A stretch of DNA of 64,000 bases, taken from assembly GCA_036346395.1 (NCBI GenBank), contig CM070611.1:26422473-26486472 (forward strand), read 5' to 3'. Below are positions 32,989 through 45,153 of this stretch, one piece after another. Made by a program: the position numbers and the translations under genes. Below the pieces are notes generated by a model. That model was not told the DNA's origin and ran no database searches. It worked only from the letters and a program-made list of their open reading frames with translations. The DNA is from Hsuehochloa calcarea. Its lineage: Eukaryota; Streptophyta; Magnoliopsida; Poales; Poaceae. How positions within the stretch are numbered: position 1 is the first letter of the stretch; each line of letters begins with the position of its first letter.

Positions 32989-35030
32989 TGTAACATCCCA
33001 AAAAATTGGTCTATTTTAAAGTTTTAAAAGAAAAATAACCATTTGAATTTTTCTACCAAAGTTAAATCTTAATTTGAATTTTCACAGATCAAAAACAATT
33101 TAACATGATTAATCCCAACATCAACTATTATAAAAAAAATTATTTGGATTCTACGGGCTTAGATATATTTTCTAGAATTTCCTAAAATTTTCTGAGTCCA
33201 TTTGCTATTTTCTATTTGCCTTTTGGATTTTCTGCTATTTTCTAAAAAGAAAAACTATTCTAATTCCCTCCGGAACAGTGATGGGCCGAGCCCACCACTA
33301 TTCCTCAGCCCAGCCTTTCCTCCGGCCCACTTCCACGCTCGCTCCGGCCCAGCCGCGCGCTCGCCGCTCCCTCCTTCCAATGCCGCATGGGCCCGCGCCT
33401 TTTTCTCCCGCCCGCGCACGCGCTCGCCCTTCTTCCCTCTGCCGGTGGACCCCGCGCGATGCCACATCGTCTTTCTTCTTTGTCCTGGACTCTTCCCCAG
33501 AGTCCTGCTTCCGCCCACCGCCACCGCCATTTCCTTCGAGGAGTCCCCTCCCCTGGCTATAAAAGGCCACCCAACCCCCGCCAATCTCTTCACCCCTTCC
33601 TCCTCCGTCGTTGCCGCGCCGTCCGACAACAGGCCATCGTCACCGCCGCCACCTTCCTCTTCGCCGCCAGCGAGCCTTTGCCGCGTGAGCTCCGCCGTCA
33701 CCTCCAGTAGCTCCGCCACTCCCTCGGCATTCCATTTATGCGCTCTGCTTGCTGCCGCCGCCGCCGCCATCCGTCGCCTCCCTCGCTCTCTCGCTCAGGT
33801 GCGTGGCGCCCAGCGGAACCAGTCGGTAGCCACCTCGGTTGTTTCTCTCATGTGGCAGCCTCGTCAAACCCTCGTCAGCCGCCACGTGGTACACCCAAGC
33901 TTCCTCCCGAGCCGATCTTCGGTGGACCGAGTTCACGGTGCACCGTCTCACCGACCAGAGGCCCGCTGCCGATCGGGAATTTCTTTTAATTTTCTTTAAT
34001 TTTCCTCGGTAATTCCTCGTGGCGTCCACCGACATCATAAGTCGATTTTTACATTGAAAATAATTCGAAATTAAATTAAAACCCAAAATTAGGGTTTTCA
34101 TTTATTTTCAATCTTCCAAAGCCCATATCTTTTGCATCCGAACTCCGATTGAACCCATTCAAATTTGTAAATTCATTTAAATTCGAGATCTATTTATTTC
34201 TGAATTTTATTTAATTTTTTGAGTTTTTTTATCTCTATTTGGTATTTATTTATTCTATTTGCTTGTTTTGCGAGTAGACGTTGCTACTTCGGGAAGTTTT
34301 GAACAAGGAGAAGTACACCAAGATCAAGATCAATCCCAGGATTTATTCCAAGTCAAGCTGTAGTACTTTGATCATATTGAACCAATGATTTCAAAAGTAT
34401 ATTGTTTTATACAATTGCATGCTATCTTTATATCAATTGTTTTGGGTTTAGTTATTACCTGTTGTCATTATGCCTTCATTGAATATTTGAATGCCACGAA
34501 TCCTTTGTGACCCTAGCTTGGATAATTTTAGTTGGACATATTGGTATCACCAACATGGGTATCGTATTAGAGTTTAGTCATGCCCAGTCTCGATGGGGTT
34601 TATCATCACATGTGTCATAATGATTAATCTTGACTTAATGAGGTATGGAATTGTGGCGGTTAGCCACTGTTGTTAAAATTTGTGTACCATGACAGGGGAT
34701 GTCATTGGTTTCTTTTAAACAAAATGATTTTCACTCACGCGAGTGGATGGTGGATTGAGGGTGTGGATTTAACACATTGTCGGTTTGTGGAAAGATCGCC
34801 TGAGTAACTTGTCGAGGAATTAATCTTGTGCGCCATTGGTGAGCCTTAGCAGTACAACCACATGTCATGTATGGCGGGACCTAGGCGATTAATTAGCAAT
34901 GTCTTAATTCTAGTTCTGTCTTGGAATAGTGAGTTACGGGGTACGTACTCACTATGGCGCAAGAGGGGGGCCCTGTCTGGTCGGATGGAGACATTCAATG
35001 TGGAAACCTCAGCGGGCAGAACTGGGTTAA
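32989..35030 (+). mobile_element. Family-A gypsy LTR, 3' truncated
   Basis: Begins TGTAACATCCC inside the copia gag. It has the AT-rich start, a GC-rich promoter and leader region, then blocks matching 43340-44300 (TGCATCCGAACTCCGAT; AATTTGTAAATTCAT). A TATA box, TATAAAAG, sits at 33558-33565 just before the GC-rich, Pro/Ser-coding-like stretch. The 265-codon plus ORF there is LTR leader, not a gene. The LTR is cut at 35030 by a family-B LTR fragment. Confidence 0.7.
33558..33565 (+). promoter_or_regulatory. LTR TATA box
   Basis: TATAAAAG in the U3/R region of the gypsy LTR, followed about 30 bp later by pyrimidine-rich sequence suitable for a transcription start. Confidence 0.5.
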
Positions 35031-35539
35031 TGTTGGACCAAAAAGGCGACTATAGGGGGATGAATAGGAGCACGCTCACTTTTTCACAAATAATGGATCC
35101 AATAATATTTTACTCCAGTAGCTATGGAAGCTATGAAGATCAGTATATCAGTACAGCGGAAGACTAATATTGAATCCAATAAAAACCCCTAAGCAATACG
35201 ACAAAATCAACAAAGACTAAAGCACATCAGTGCGCTGCCGATCGGACCGCTGACCTTGGGCGGTCGGACCGATTACCTGCCGGTTTGACCGGTGGCCACG
35301 GGCGGTCTGACCGCCAGCCTCCAGAACAGATCTAAAGCCCGATGACGAAGATGCAAATAGATGAAACTTTTGATCTACTAATCCAAACTTGATGAAACTT
35401 GGAACACACCTTCTCAATGATATTAGGGACCTATTCCAATCAAAATTTATGATAATTCTTGGAAGAAAAGCGATCCTTTTTGATTTGATTGAAGAAGGGT
35501 TCAAAACCGGGTCAAAACGAAAACTTGATCCAAGATCTT
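35031..35539 (+). mobile_element. Family-B copia LTR fragment
   Basis: Begins TGTTGGACC and continues with GGCGACTATAGGGGGATGAATAGG, homologous to the LTR starts at 38041 and 47515. It includes a cluster of CGGTC-N-GACCG palindromes at about 35238-35315. It is truncated after about 510 bp by another TGTAACATCCC start. Confidence 0.7.
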
Positions 35540-35814
35540 TGTAACATCCCAAATGTGGATTTGTGTTTCAAATGTATAAAAATGAGAAGAAATTAAAACT
35601 TTTCTTACATCTCGAAGTCCTTGAGCATTTCTGTAATTCTTGTAAAGGAATTAAGGAAATCAAAAAATCAAAATCCTCAATTGACTCCAATCAAAAACAT
35701 CCTTGGCAAAGATCTTGTGCCAAAACCATGTAAATATTTTCCTGAGTTCTAGGGAGGCTTGGTAACATCTCTGAATTATTTCATGATTTTTAGAAATTAT
35801 TTGATAATTTCACC
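35540..35814 (+). mobile_element. Gypsy LTR start fragment
   Basis: TGTAACATCCC followed by AT-rich sequence of the same kind as other gypsy LTR starts here, ending where copia gag coding begins at about 35815. Only the first approximately 275 bp remain. Confidence 0.45.
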
Positions 35815-38040
35815 TTCTGTCAGAAGGATGGACACTTGTTTGATCATTGCTTCAAGCACGCCAAGATCGCGCGTAGAGATCGTGTTGAGTCTTTTAGGCG
35901 CATTCAGGGTTAGCCCCAGACCATGAGTGCACCTAAGACTAACACGAGGTCTAGGCTTGATACAACTGATGATTTAGGGCAGCATCGAGGACTTGGTTTT
36001 TCTGAGTTTTCTGATTTTCGTCCTCATGCTCTCTTTGGTCGTGACTTCCGTCGTTTTGAGGGTAGATCTCGGTTTCCCTTTCGAGATGGCTACCCGCGGC
36101 GAGTTCGACATGTTGCGAATTCGACTCGCTCTTCCGTAGCGATCGGATTGAAGCGCCTTCGTGTCCGCACACGGACCTTACGGCTCGTTGAGTGGCGAGC
36201 GTAGGGTAGATAGAGTCGATCTTGCTTGACTACTTCATCTATTCGACGTGTTACTCAGTATTGGGTGCCAAAATCACTGTTGATTCACCCCAGTACTGAG
36301 ACCTTACTCTCTGTTTGACTCAGGTTCGCCGGGCAGGGAAGGGAAAGGTTTGTCTTGTAGACTCTGGTTGTTCTCGCCATATGACCGGAGATTCTCATTG
36401 GTTTTCTTCCCTAGCCCGTGCTCGGTGATGAGGCGATCACCTTTGGAGATGCTTCGTTTGGGCGCGTCATTGCTAAAGGTACTGTGCGCATTAATGATTC
36501 ATTTATTCTGAAAGATGTTGCCTTAGTAAGTAAGCTGCAGTATAATCTGCTTTCAGTCTCTCAGCTCACCGATGACGATTTTGAGGTGAGTTTTAAGAAA
36601 AACAATTGCAAAATTTTTGATTCTTCGGGTAGTCTAGTTTGCGGGATTTCTCGTTATGGGAGGATCTTTCGTGCTATTTTTTCTGAGTCTTCGGTGATCC
36701 TCTCGGTGTTTAATTGCTACGAATCTCGTGATTTGACCTTACGGCATAGGAGACTTGGTCATATAGGTTTTGATCATCGACCGAGTTAGCGCCACGATCT
36801 CATTCGTGGTTTGCCGAAACTCAAGATGGTCAAGGATTTAGTTTGCTCTCCATGCCGAAGCACGGCAAGATGGTTGCCGCTTCTCACTCTCGATCCACGG
36901 TGACAATGATCGATGCACGGGACAATTGCTCCATATGGATCTGATTGGCCCGGCTCGAAGTCTTGATCGGCGGGAGGGAAGTGGTATGTTCTTGTCGTGG
37001 TCGATGACTTCTCGAGGTACTCTTGGGTGTTTTTCTTAGCCTCGAAGGATGAGACGTTTACACATTTTCGTGGTCTTTTTAGTAGGCTTTCTGTTGAGCT
37101 CCCAGGTGCATTACGAGCAATTCGCAGTGATAATGGCACCGAGTTCAAGAATTCCTACTTTGAGAGTTTCGTGGTGGGACAGTGCGAGCACCGCCTCTCC
37201 GACGTCCCTCAAGAGAATGGCGTTGTGGAGAGGAAGAACCGTACCTTAGTCGAGATGGCGGGGCGATGCTAAATGAATATTCTACACCTAGGAAGTTTTA
37301 ATGAGGCTATTGCCTTGCATGCCATGTTTCAAACAGAGTTTTTCTTAGGGCACTCTTGCATCGCACTTCTTATGAGTTGAGATATGGGCGAAAGCCCAGT
37401 GTCTCGCATTTTCGTGTGTTTGGTTGCAAGTGTTTTATTCTGAAGTCTGGGAACCTAGATAAGTTCGAGTCACGATCTAGTGATGGGATCTTTCTGGGTT
37501 ACTCGACTTCTTCTCGTGCCTATAGAGTCTGGAACTGCGAGTCTAGCAAAATGGTAGAAACCTGTGAAGTGACCTTCGATGAGGCCAGTCCAGGGACTAG
37601 GCCTGATATATCAGGTTCTCTAGAACAGTCTGAGTCCATCTTTGTGGATGATGAGGAGGACGGAGATGAGGGTTGTCTACCCGATCCAGTTCTTTCTCCT
37701 ACTCTTGAGGTGCCTTCTTCCACCGCACCTCGAGGAGATCAGCCTTTGCCTTCTGCTTCTTCTGAAGCTAGTGGCTCTGTCCCTATCTCATCTGCTCATG
37801 AGATAGAGGCCACTTCTTCATCTCACCCTGGACCTCCTAGACACATTCAAAAGGACCATCCTTGAGCAGATCATTGGAGATCTGTTTGAGCGAGTTACTC
37901 GTTCAAAAACTGGCATGTCTCTCTTCTGTCTCCATTCTGCCTTTGTTGCCTCATTTGAGCCCAAAGACGTTTGTCATGCTCTTTCTGATGAGTCATGGAA
38001 TAATGCCATACATGAGGAATTGGAAAACTTTGAAAGAAAC
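35815..38040 (+). mobile_element. Copia host element, part 1: gag zinc knuckle, protease, integrase, start of RT
   Basis: In order: gag zinc knuckle (CQKDGHLFDHC), a Tyr/Arg/Phe-rich linker, protease active site DSGCSRHMTG at about 36360-36390, pre-integrase block (LRHRRLGHIGFDH), integrase core (VVVDDFSRYSWVFF; IRSDNGTEF; PQENGVVERKNRT) and the acidic linker before RT (CHALSDESWNNAI). Several stops and frameshifts break it. The frame is interrupted at 38040 within the early RT by the element at 38041 and resumes at 49422. The 5' LTR and gag start are missing. Confidence 0.88.
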
Positions 38041-39945
38041 TGTAGGACCGTAAAGGCGACTAGGGGGGTGAATAGGCGCTTTCTCAACTTTCTCGCCTTA
38101 ATCAAATTCAACACGAACTTTACTCCTTTAGCTATGAAAGCTAAGAAGATCAGTAAGCGCACAGTGGAAGCCTTGTGCTGAATTCGATAACCCCTTCAAC
38201 CACACGACACAAATGTGGAGAATTGAACTCACTGTTCTGGACTGGGCACAAGCGGTCAGACCGGATGGATACTGGCGGTCGGACCGACGGTCAACGAGCG
38301 GTCGGACTGGATACTAACTGGCGGTCGGACCGTTGGATATCGGTTCGACCCAAAGATCGAAGCGGTTCGAAAAGCGGCGGTCGGACCGCCGTTATAAAAC
38401 CGGTCAGACCGGTTCAGTCCAGTACTGAAAAATCAAGCCCAAATCCAAAACGAAATTTGATCCAACTTTTGATTCAACCAATAAAACTTGACCAAATTTC
38501 GAGCACACCTCCCTAATGATATTAGAGACCTATTTCTAGCGATGATCCTTCATATCCACTTCGCAGAATCGATCTCTCAAGGTTTTACCAAAGAAGTGCA
38601 CAAACCCTAGAAATATGAAAATCTTTGATTCAAGACTTGCTTGTGGGGGTTGATGATCTAGATGATTCTAGGAGTATTCCCACACATCAAAGCAAGACAA
38701 AATGGGTCAAGAGACCAAGCTTAAACACTTGAATCAAGGAAGCACCAAATTCATCCAAAAGAGAGAAGAACACAAAGGGAGACAAATGATCTCTCAAGCA
38801 AGCATCACAAGATTGATTGATCTCACAAGATGCTTACAAAGTCACTCCAACAAGGAGGACAAGAGCTCACACAAGGAGCACACAATTTCTCCAAACCCTA
38901 ACCTCTCCTCTCCTCTCCAAACCCTAGAAAAAGCAAGAGGGGCTCAAATGAATGCTTTTTTTAAAGGGTTTTACATCTCCCCCTTCTCTATTTATAGGAG
39001 AGGCCTAGGGTTTCTCTTTTGGGACCCACTCACACATGGGACCCACACACACATAACTATTGAAGCAATCGCCTGCTTCACCACGTGTAGGTTGATCAGC
39101 GGTTCTCATCACGTCGCCAAGCCTCTCTTGTCCGAATCCCATCGGAACCTCCCAGAGACTCGCACCGACTTCCGCACCTTTGATCCAACGGTATGCAGAA
39201 CTACCCGTTCGATCCATCTTGCCCATTCTGCACCATGCTTGAGTCACACGACCTCACCCGGCATCCATGATCGTTCTGGACCTCAGCTCTCCAAGCGTAG
39301 TCCCGATCCACCTCACCGTTGACGTCGCAGACCTGCAAGCCACCTGCACAGCAATAGACAACCAAATTGTTTCCGGAAACAAGTTCTTCACAACTTGACC
39401 CACGTTAGTTCCGCAATGCAATATGCAACAATAAAGCATTGAACTCCATACATAATACCCATTCAAATCAACTCAATGCCAACTTGGCTAACCTCCAAGT
39501 CATCGGCGGTCTGACCGCCCCACAAGGCCGGTCCGACCGATTCCAGGCCGGTCCGACCGATCCCACAACGGCAGTCGGACCGCCCGAAAAGACAGCCAAA
39601 ATTCCAGCTTGAAAATCCGAAACCTTCTGGAATTTTCAACTCGATAGAACTTTTGACTGGGAGCTCCAAAAATGATGTGACCACATCCAGGAGACTCCCC
39701 TCACTTGCCTACACAACCTATTTTTGGCTCAGCTCCAAAAACTACTTTCCGAAATATCGGTCGGACCGGCCACCACGGCCGGTCGGACCTCTCCACGGCG
39801 GTCCGGCCACCGACACAACCGGCCGACCGCTTGTGGTCCGACGAATTTGAGCAAACCCAAAACGCGAGATTTTGCAAACCAACAACGCCATTGCCAATTG
39901 ACTCATCATCCACGAGATCGTGCACATATCCTCACGATATCCACA
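38041..39945 (-). repeat. 3' LTR of the gag-only element (family B, 1905 bp)
   Basis: Nearly identical to 47515-49416 over most of its length. It carries two clusters of CGGTC-N-GACCG palindromes, at about 38248-38415 and 39503-39840. TATA-like TATTTATAG on the plus strand near 38990 is TATA in neither orientation with certainty. Confidence 0.9.
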
Positions 39946-39960
39946 ATCTCCCTTGATGAA
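39946..39960 (-). other. Polypurine tract
   Basis: Minus strand CATCAAGGGAGAT directly abuts the left LTR, as expected for a copia PPT that primes plus-strand DNA synthesis. This fixes the minus orientation of the element. Confidence 0.75.
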
Positions 39961-41321
39961 CACATTGGCAATTTTCAAGAAAATGTGGTTTTTCAAATGA
40001 AAAGTAAAACTTCGTTGTTGCATAAAGGCACAACTTGGTCCATAAGCAAGAAAAAGCCCAGGAACCGACCAAGCTGGCTTCAGAATAGTATAAGCAAGTG
40101 AGATAAGGCAATGAAAGCACCAAAGGATTCAATTTCCAGAAAGTAGCCAAAAATCTCACTTAGATCCATATGAAAGACAAAATGTTCAATTTGACCTTTG
40201 ATCATTGTGAGTCTTCTTCAAATGCAGATAAAATCAGAAAAAGGCAATTGCACCAAGAGACTCAACTCACTATGATCACAAATTTTCAAAAGGTTCTTTA
40301 TTTTTATATGTGTTCTTTTATATGAAACCTTATGTATGAAACCAAACGCTCCAAAACAGCATTTTTCTTCAATCTTTCTCCCCCTTTGACAATGAATTCA
40401 TCAAGATGCACAGGAAAAGAAAGAGCATGAAGGAATGACTTTATTTTTGAACTTTAGTAAAAGAAGCCATGACCATTATACATGTAGACAGTACAAGTAT
40501 TATACCAAGCCATATAAAGAGTAGAGGCTATATTTAATCATGGCAAAGCATGTACTGCAAAGCTAAAACCAAACTAGCAGTAATCTGAGATTAAGAGAAT
40601 TAAAATCATGAAAGGTTGCTCAATATCATAGTTCACTCAAAGCAACCAAAAAATGAGTCAAGCCATGTCTATAAGTAAAAAGAGACTCAAAACAAGAACT
40701 GAGGCATTTTGAGCATTAAGAGTTCATTTTTGAAGCATAATTCAAGCACTTAGCATTTTGAGCATTTTCTTAAAAGGAATTTTTCAATGTGCTAGATCTC
40801 AAGCCTTGCCGCGACCATCTCAAGCGATAAGCTTAAAAGAGTGGTCTAGGTCATCCAAAACTCCCCCTGAGTTCATGCCTAGTGCAATGGCAAGCCGTCT
40901 CATGAGAAAGGATTGGTGAGATCAGTTTTTTCGCACAGAAAATCTCATTTTTCATTTGCTTGACTTAAGAAGATAAAAGCTCATTTTCATCTCAAAATAA
41001 GTTCAAGACTCAATTCATCCTATATGACATGGCAAGAATCATAAGAGGATCACTAGAGCAAAACTAGTCACAAGATCCAACAAGACATGATTTGATTCAA
41101 ATTGCTCACAGATATAAAGCTAGCAAGGTGAAAGCTACGCTAAAACACGAAGAGCCATAAAAGAAGTCTAGCAGACTATCACTTGAAATGACAAGGTATA
41201 GAGAGTGAAATCAAGTCATACAAGGATAATAATCAAAGCTCCACAAGTTTTATTATGCAATGCAAGACATTTGAAATGAAAATGCATTATGATACAATGA
41301 ATGCAAAAAGAGCAAATTCCC

Positions 41322-41784
41322 TCAAAACATCCATGCCTCAGTACTGGGATTTGAGATAAAAGATCTAGGTGTCCAGTACTGAGATGCACGATGCCTGGGA
41401 ATAGCAAAAGAAGCAGCAGAAAAATGATCAGGTACAAAATCATAAGAATACCCACGAGCACCACCTGGACCTCTCCAAAACGATCTACCAAAAGACCGAT
41501 ACTCCCCCTGTCTAGGTGCTACCCGTGGTCTCTCCTCACGATATCCTAAACCAAACTGCTGCCTGGACCCACCAAAAGAGTCAACAAAGTTCTCTACAAA
41601 CCTAGGCCTATAAGTGGTACGTTGAATAGGCTGCCTGGCTCTAGAGACTACAGCTGAAGAAGAGACTCCTCTAATGGATCTCAAGGTGCTCACTCTCTCT
41701 TTCCTCTCAATCTTTGCTCTCCGAAAGCAAAACTCAACAGTGTGGCCCTCTTTCTTGCAGAAGGTGCAATGGTACTTGACCTTT
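41322..41784 (-). pseudogene. Copia gag C-terminal part (second zinc knuckle)
   Basis: Minus frame: CTFCKKEGHTVEFC (CX2CX4HX4C zinc knuckle), then an Arg/Gly/Phe-rich region, then RASQYWTPR and a stop. In the plus-strand copia host the equivalent QYWVPK segment leads into the protease. Here the frame ends and non-coding DNA follows, so pol has been lost. It is cut from the rest of gag by the LTR at 41785-45153. Confidence 0.8.
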
Positions 41785-44700
41785 TGTAACGTCCCAAAAT
41801 TTGGCTTTTCAAAAATCTTTTGAGTAGTTTAGGTCACTAGAAATTTTCACCAATTTTATTTGAATTAATAAAGCTTAATTAGAATTTTTCTAAATTTAAA
41901 ATATTTAATTTGACTAATCTAAACATCAATTTTAAGAAAAACAGTTTTGGTTCGGTTCCTTGTGATCCAAGGAATTTTTGTGTATTTTCTTGGATTTTTC
42001 TGAATTTATTTGCTATTTATTTGAGCTCATTTGGATTTTTAGCTTTTATTTAATTCCTAAATCAATTTATATTTCCAAAAATTCTTGTGGGCCGAATTGC
42101 CTTCGGCCTACTTCGCCTCTCTCCTCCGTCCGGCCCAGCCACCAGCTTTTCCCCCTCCGGCCCATCTCATGCGCCTAACAACTTCAGCCGTAGCCAAACC
42201 CTAGCACTGTGCCGCCTCAGGCCCCTTTGTCGGTTGGTGCCCGAAACACAAGAGCGTGTCACCTCTCCCGCCCATAAGTCATTTGCCATGCCGCCACATG
42301 TGAGCCGACGAGGATTCCGCCTCGCCGCTTGAGTCGTGGCCGACACGGACTCGGCCAGCGCCGCCGCCGAAGGCCCGTGTTCTAGCCGCCTCCCAAGCCG
42401 ATAAAGCCGCCACCAACTTTCACCTCGCTCCGCCTCGTCGCCGCCCTCGTGCCTAGCCCTCTCGCCGGATGCCTCCTTGTGCGCGAAACACCGCCGCTCC
42501 GGTTGTCTCCTCCAGCCGTGGCGCGGCCTTCACCATTGGATCTCTCCGTCGACGGTCCTCGGGACTCCACCGTCCGCGGCCACGGTGATCGCGACGTCTT
42601 CCTCTTCGCGTTGCCGCCACGCGACGGAGCTCGCGACGCCCTACAACGCCGACGCACATTCCATCTTCAACGACTCGGCCGCCTTCAAAGCGCGTTCGCC
42701 ACTTCCAGAAGCTCTCCGCGAAGGGACACCACCATCGTGATCCTCGTGTGACGTTCTACCCGGTGCTCCCTTCCCATCTCGGCGCCGCCACAACGTCGTC
42801 GTCGTCGACAACCGAGCATGCGCCGCTCTTCGCTCGCCACGGCGATTCCGCCGACTTCGCCGCGCAAGCCGCGTCACCGAGACCTCCTGGGCTTCTTGGT
42901 ACCGTTTGGGCATTCCTTGGCGTCGCCGCGACGCGACTCCGGCGAGCGGCCGAGCTCCGTCGCCTCGGCCTGTCAGGTTGCTGGTGCCATGTCGACACCA
43001 GTCACTGCCACATCACCTTTTGTCCTTTGTGGCAACCACGGTGGCGACACTGTGCATCTTGTCAAGACTGATTGGCCAAATTAACCTTGGCCTCGTCACT
43101 TGCCACCTCACTACACCTCACCACTCATATACCGTGGCATGCCATGTGTGTGCCATGTAGCGACACCTAACCACGACCTTAAACCGAAATAAGTGTAGAC
43201 ATGGTTCACCATGAGTAGTGCTTTACAACTAGACCCCACCTTGTCAAAGACTGTTCCATGAACCAAGCCCTAACCCGAGGACTTGGTCTATAGACCGTGG
43301 GTCCCTGTCGACCTCTCTGCCATTTTCCGGATTTATTTTAATTGAATTTCGACGTTGACATCACCGACGTCATTATTCGGATTTTCAATAGAAAAATAAT
43401 TCGTAAATTCGAAATTTCAATTTAGGTTATTTTCTTTAGATTGGATCTTCTAGAGGCCATATATTTTGCATCCGAATTCCGATCGAACCCATCCAAATTC
43501 CTACATTCATCTAAATTCAATATCTATCTTCCAGTACTTTTCAATTTCAATTTGGAGTTTATTTGATTTCTATTTTTGAATTTAGTTTGTTTTTGTATTT
43601 TCTTTATCGTTAGACGTTGAAGTACCAGAATCGTCTGAAGGAGCTAAAGATCAAGGAAGTAGAAGATTGAAGATAAATAAAGACCATCATTGCTATAGCA
43701 AGTCAAGTTATACCTTTGATCATTTTGAACCCAGTTTTCAAAATACTTTGTTTCAATGTATTGCATTCTATTTCAAGTATTTATTTAAATGCTTTTGGGT
43801 GTAGTTATTAATCCAAATTGTTATGCCACCTTGTCTATTGTATGCCATGATCTTTTGTCACCCTAGGTTGATTAATTATTAGTTGGTATTATTGTAGCAC
43901 CAACGTGGGTTGGTTAGATACGATTAGACTGCTTAGCCATGCCACGAGTCATCATTTCATGTGAGAGTTGCAATTATAAACTTGACTAAGTGATTATGGA
44001 ACCGTGTGATGAATCTGTGTGTGCTGTGTGCTATTACTCGTTGATGGCATGTGTTGCACTTAATCAACAGGGTGGGAAAAGATTTAGACTGAGGCAAGTG
44101 GTGGATTCTGTGTGAATGGTGGAGCTGTGTGCTTTTTAAACTTTGTAATTTGGGTTAAAACTGGAAGTCTTGCCTTGGTCAATTAAGGACTTAACTTTGT
44201 GCGCCATTGAACTGGGCCTTACTGTACGACCACATGCCTAGTATGGGTGGGCCCGACTTAGTAAGTTATGGAGTCTTGACATTGACAACTCAAAGTTGTA
44301 TTTAAGCTATGTGATGGGGTGGAGGTGTGATATGTCACATTGCGGGACGATTCATTTGCATCCCCGTCCAATGGTGTGTGTCGCTCCAAGGGTGTGTGTA
44401 CAAATTGACTACAGAGAAAGCACACCAGAGTGTCATTGTTTGAGATGAAGTCTCTGAAAGGTTTTGTTATGGTCATGATCGCTACTTGGTTATATCGTGT
44501 GGGTAAAGTGTACAAACTCTGCAGAGTGTTAAATCAATCTATTCGAATAGCCGCGTCCTCGGATATGGACATGCTCGGGAATTTCACACGAGGGATAGTT
44601 TTCATAAAACAATTGGGAAGGGTCAGCTGTGTGAGATAACTTGTTCAGCTGTGTGAAAGAACTTGATTAGACTGTGTGTCCTTTGTGAAATCAATTGTTA

Positions 44701-45153
44701 ACTTATTATTGTCTATTTGTTTTGAATTATGCTTTCAATCTATTATTTGTATTCAATTGCAAATATTGCATTTACGCAAAATAACCACGAAGCCATTCCT
44801 TTGGAATAAGCCATCATCTATAAATTGCATTCTGTGGTATGACTTGCGAGTACGGTGTGTACTCACTCTTGCTATAAACAATCAACAGAAGTGGAAGGAT
44901 CATCAGTCAACAAGGTGTACCTCAAGGATCGTGGAGAACTAGGTCGCGCTACCCCAGTCGATTGCCTGTGGGCATATGGATGGGCTTCACCGAGGTTATT
45001 AGATTACGTTCACTGCAGACTTTATTGAGCTATTTGTCTTCCGAGACATTAATTGTAAGCTTTGACCTTAAGGTCTTTACTCGATAATTATTGTTATTTG
45101 TCTATTTATTAGTCATCTTTGTATATGGAATTGATATTTCATCGATGTTGCCA
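41785..45153 (+). mobile_element. Gypsy solo LTR, family A, about 3.4 kb
   Basis: Starts TGTAACGTCCC and ends at about TTGCCA, by alignment with the LTR end at 21186. It is plus-stranded inside the minus-strand gag: coding runs up to 45179/45154 on one side and resumes at 41784 on the other. No internal gypsy domain is present. It contains a GC-rich block at 42080-43080 whose ORFs on both strands are not genes. A clean 5-bp TSD is not visible (CCTTT at the left, CTGTG at the right), so the right end is approximate. Confidence 0.7.

Noticed and set aside
33202..33999. 265-codon Pro/Ser-rich plus ORF
   Set aside because: It lies in the GC-rich promoter/leader part of a gypsy LTR, just after its TATA box, and overlapping frames of similar length exist on both strands.
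42080..43160. Many GC-rich ORFs on both strands
   Set aside because: They occupy the GC-rich centre of the family-A LTR. None has a domain, and corresponding positions in other copies are degraded.
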